Positions 6,266 through 6,830 of a stretch of DNA of 6,830 bases are shown here, in pieces. The stretch covers positions 1-6,830 of the forward strand of contig JAJXTX010000142.1 in the NCBI GenBank assembly GCA_021783385.1, written 5' to 3'. This stretch comes from Pseudomonadota bacterium. Lineage in GTDB: Bacteria; Pseudomonadota; Gammaproteobacteria; Xanthomonadales; Rhodanobacteraceae. Made by a program: the position numbers and the translations under genes. The notes beneath the pieces are model-generated. The model had not been told where the DNA came from and made no database searches. It saw only the letters and a program-made list of their open reading frames with translations. Each line of letters begins with the position of its first letter. Within the stretch, counting starts at the first letter, position 1.

Positions 6266-6648
6266 GAATAAGTACAGCGCATCCAGAACCTCACGCGCGG
6301 ACATGCAGCAAGCGACACGGTTCGATCTATCCATCCATCGATTGAAACGAGCCAGCCCAGACGCTCGGCACGATCAAGGTTGTCGATGACTGCCCCGACG
6401 GGTTCCTGCAATTCCCGCAGGAGCTTCGGCACGAACTTGTCGCGCACGGTGTCGTGCAGGCGCGCAAAGCGTGCCACGAATGCATCCAGCTGCTCTGCCT
6501 TGGCATGATCGGTATCCATCGACTGCAAGCGCTCCGGCGCCAGCGGCGAGGCGAATAACCGCTCGTCGGTGGCGCGCAGATGCGACGACTCACGTTGCAC
6601 GATTTTCACCAGGAATCGCAGGCGTTCCAGACCGCCAGGCAGATTCAC
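6262..6648 (-). pseudogene. hepT: HepT-like toxin protein with aberrant C-terminus (probably inactivated)
   Basis: A 128-residue frame starting at GTG 6648, with GGAG (6656-6659) seven bases before it and a GTGA overlap with the MntA-like stop. It reads MNLPGGLERLRFLVK, LDAFVARFARLHDTVRDKF (54-72) and GAVIDNLDRAERLGWL (84-99), the all-alpha pattern of the HepT-like nucleotidyltransferase partner family. HepT proteins normally end with a helix bearing R-N-x-x-x-H-x-Y, which gives RNase activity and carries the tyrosine AMPylated by MntA. Here, after GWIDR (105-109), the sequence changes to a tail rich in Cys, Arg and Trp and stops at 6262-6264 with no such motif. In the neighbouring frame, just upstream of the GT4 start, SNRVACC and AREVLDALYLF resemble the missing C-terminus with its key His and Tyr gone. 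A frameshift with decay is the simplest reading. A genuine short divergent HepT is the alternative. Confidence 0.65.
6324..6342 (-). repeat. Short NATC/GATN tetranucleotide tract in the HepT-like gene
   Basis: On the - strand the tract reads ATC GATG GATG GATA GATC: two perfect and two near-perfect four-base units. It lies where the HepT-like protein leaves its family pattern. A gain of one four-base unit would join the HepT-like frame to the GT4 upstream frame (see findings). With so few perfect units it is a possible scar of slippage, not a demonstrated hypermutable tract. Confidence 0.35.
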
Positions 6649-6830
6649 AGCAGCACTCCGTCACGCAGCGCCACATCATGAATAGGCAAGCGCATGAGGT
6701 TGGGGGCGAGCATCACGACATCGACGCGACGCCCCTCCATCAAGCGACTGACGCGGCTGGATAACCCTGCCGCCGCCCACGCGGGGCAATCCACCGGCGT
6801 GTCGAGTTCCACCAGCAAATCCACGTCGCC
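6645..6830 (-). CDS. mntA: MntA-like minimal nucleotidyltransferase antitoxin (partial)
   Basis: The C-terminal 61 residues of a frame running in from the right edge. It opens with GDVDLLVELD, the second half of the minimal nucleotidyltransferase signature (GSx...D-x-D), including the metal-binding Asp pair. About 30 residues later comes RRVDVVML, the third metal-binding Asp strand. It ends IHDVALRDGVLL, a standard tail for these about 100-residue proteins, at TGA 6645-6647. In characterised modules MntA AMPylates a tyrosine of HepT and so neutralises it. Here the stop overlaps the HepT-like GTG as GTGA, the classic arrangement of the pair. The Gly-Ser loop and the true start lie outside the window, so activity cannot be judged. 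A solitary nucleotidyltransferase of another role is less likely, given the neighbour. Confidence 0.8.
   Translation of the reverse strand, partial: GDVDLLVELDTPVDCPAWAAAGLSSRVSRLMEGRRVDVVMLAPNLMRLPIHDVALRDGVLL

Noticed and set aside
1..6830. tRNA/rRNA genes, CRISPR arrays, insertion sequences or a replication origin
   Set aside because: I saw no regularly spaced repeats, transposase motifs with terminal inverted repeats, or structured RNA signatures. Nearly the whole window is accounted for by coding sequence.

Overview
The window is GC-rich (roughly 65% by eye). Its protein style is that of a Pseudomonadota, possibly a gamma- or betaproteobacterium, but nothing in it fixes a genus. It is a stretch of a surface-polysaccharide (O-antigen or exopolysaccharide) biosynthesis locus, joined at its right edge to a MntA/HepT-type toxin-antitoxin module.

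Layout. Bases 1-102 hold the last 33 codons of an unidentified + strand gene. A 158-base gap follows, carrying two inverted repeats and an 11-base direct repeat. Next, on the + strand, is a Wzx-type polysaccharide flippase that probably begins at a CTG codon at 261. It ends at 1523, running 26 bases into the 3' end of a convergent - strand operon. That operon, in transcription order from the right edge, is: MntA-like nucleotidyltransferase (partial, >6830-6645), HepT-like protein with an aberrant C-terminus (6648-6262), GT4 glycosyltransferase (6265-5111), SAM methyltransferase (5114-4383), rhamnosyltransferase-like GT2 (4386-3445), zinc-ribbon SAM methyltransferase (3448-2387) and a second rhamnosyltransferase-like GT2 (2397-1498). 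Every junction in it overlaps: five by 4 bases (ATGA or GTGA) and the last by 11 bases. This is the signature of one translationally coupled transcript. Its promoter must lie beyond the right edge.

How the genes work together (inference). The three glycosyltransferases would add sugars to a lipid-linked glycan on the inner face of the cytoplasmic membrane, at least two of them by rhamnosyltransferase-like chemistry. The two methyltransferases could modify sugars of that glycan, and the flippase would move the finished unit to the periplasm. No polymerase (Wzy), chain-length regulator or sugar-nucleotide pathway gene is in the window.

The most interesting part is the right edge. The HepT-like protein has lost the family's C-terminal RNase motif (R-N-x-x-x-H-x-Y region). 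A decayed version of that C-terminus appears to survive in another frame, merging into the upstream end of the GT4 gene. The glycosyltransferase operon therefore seems to sit directly on a damaged toxin gene and to depend on it for translation.
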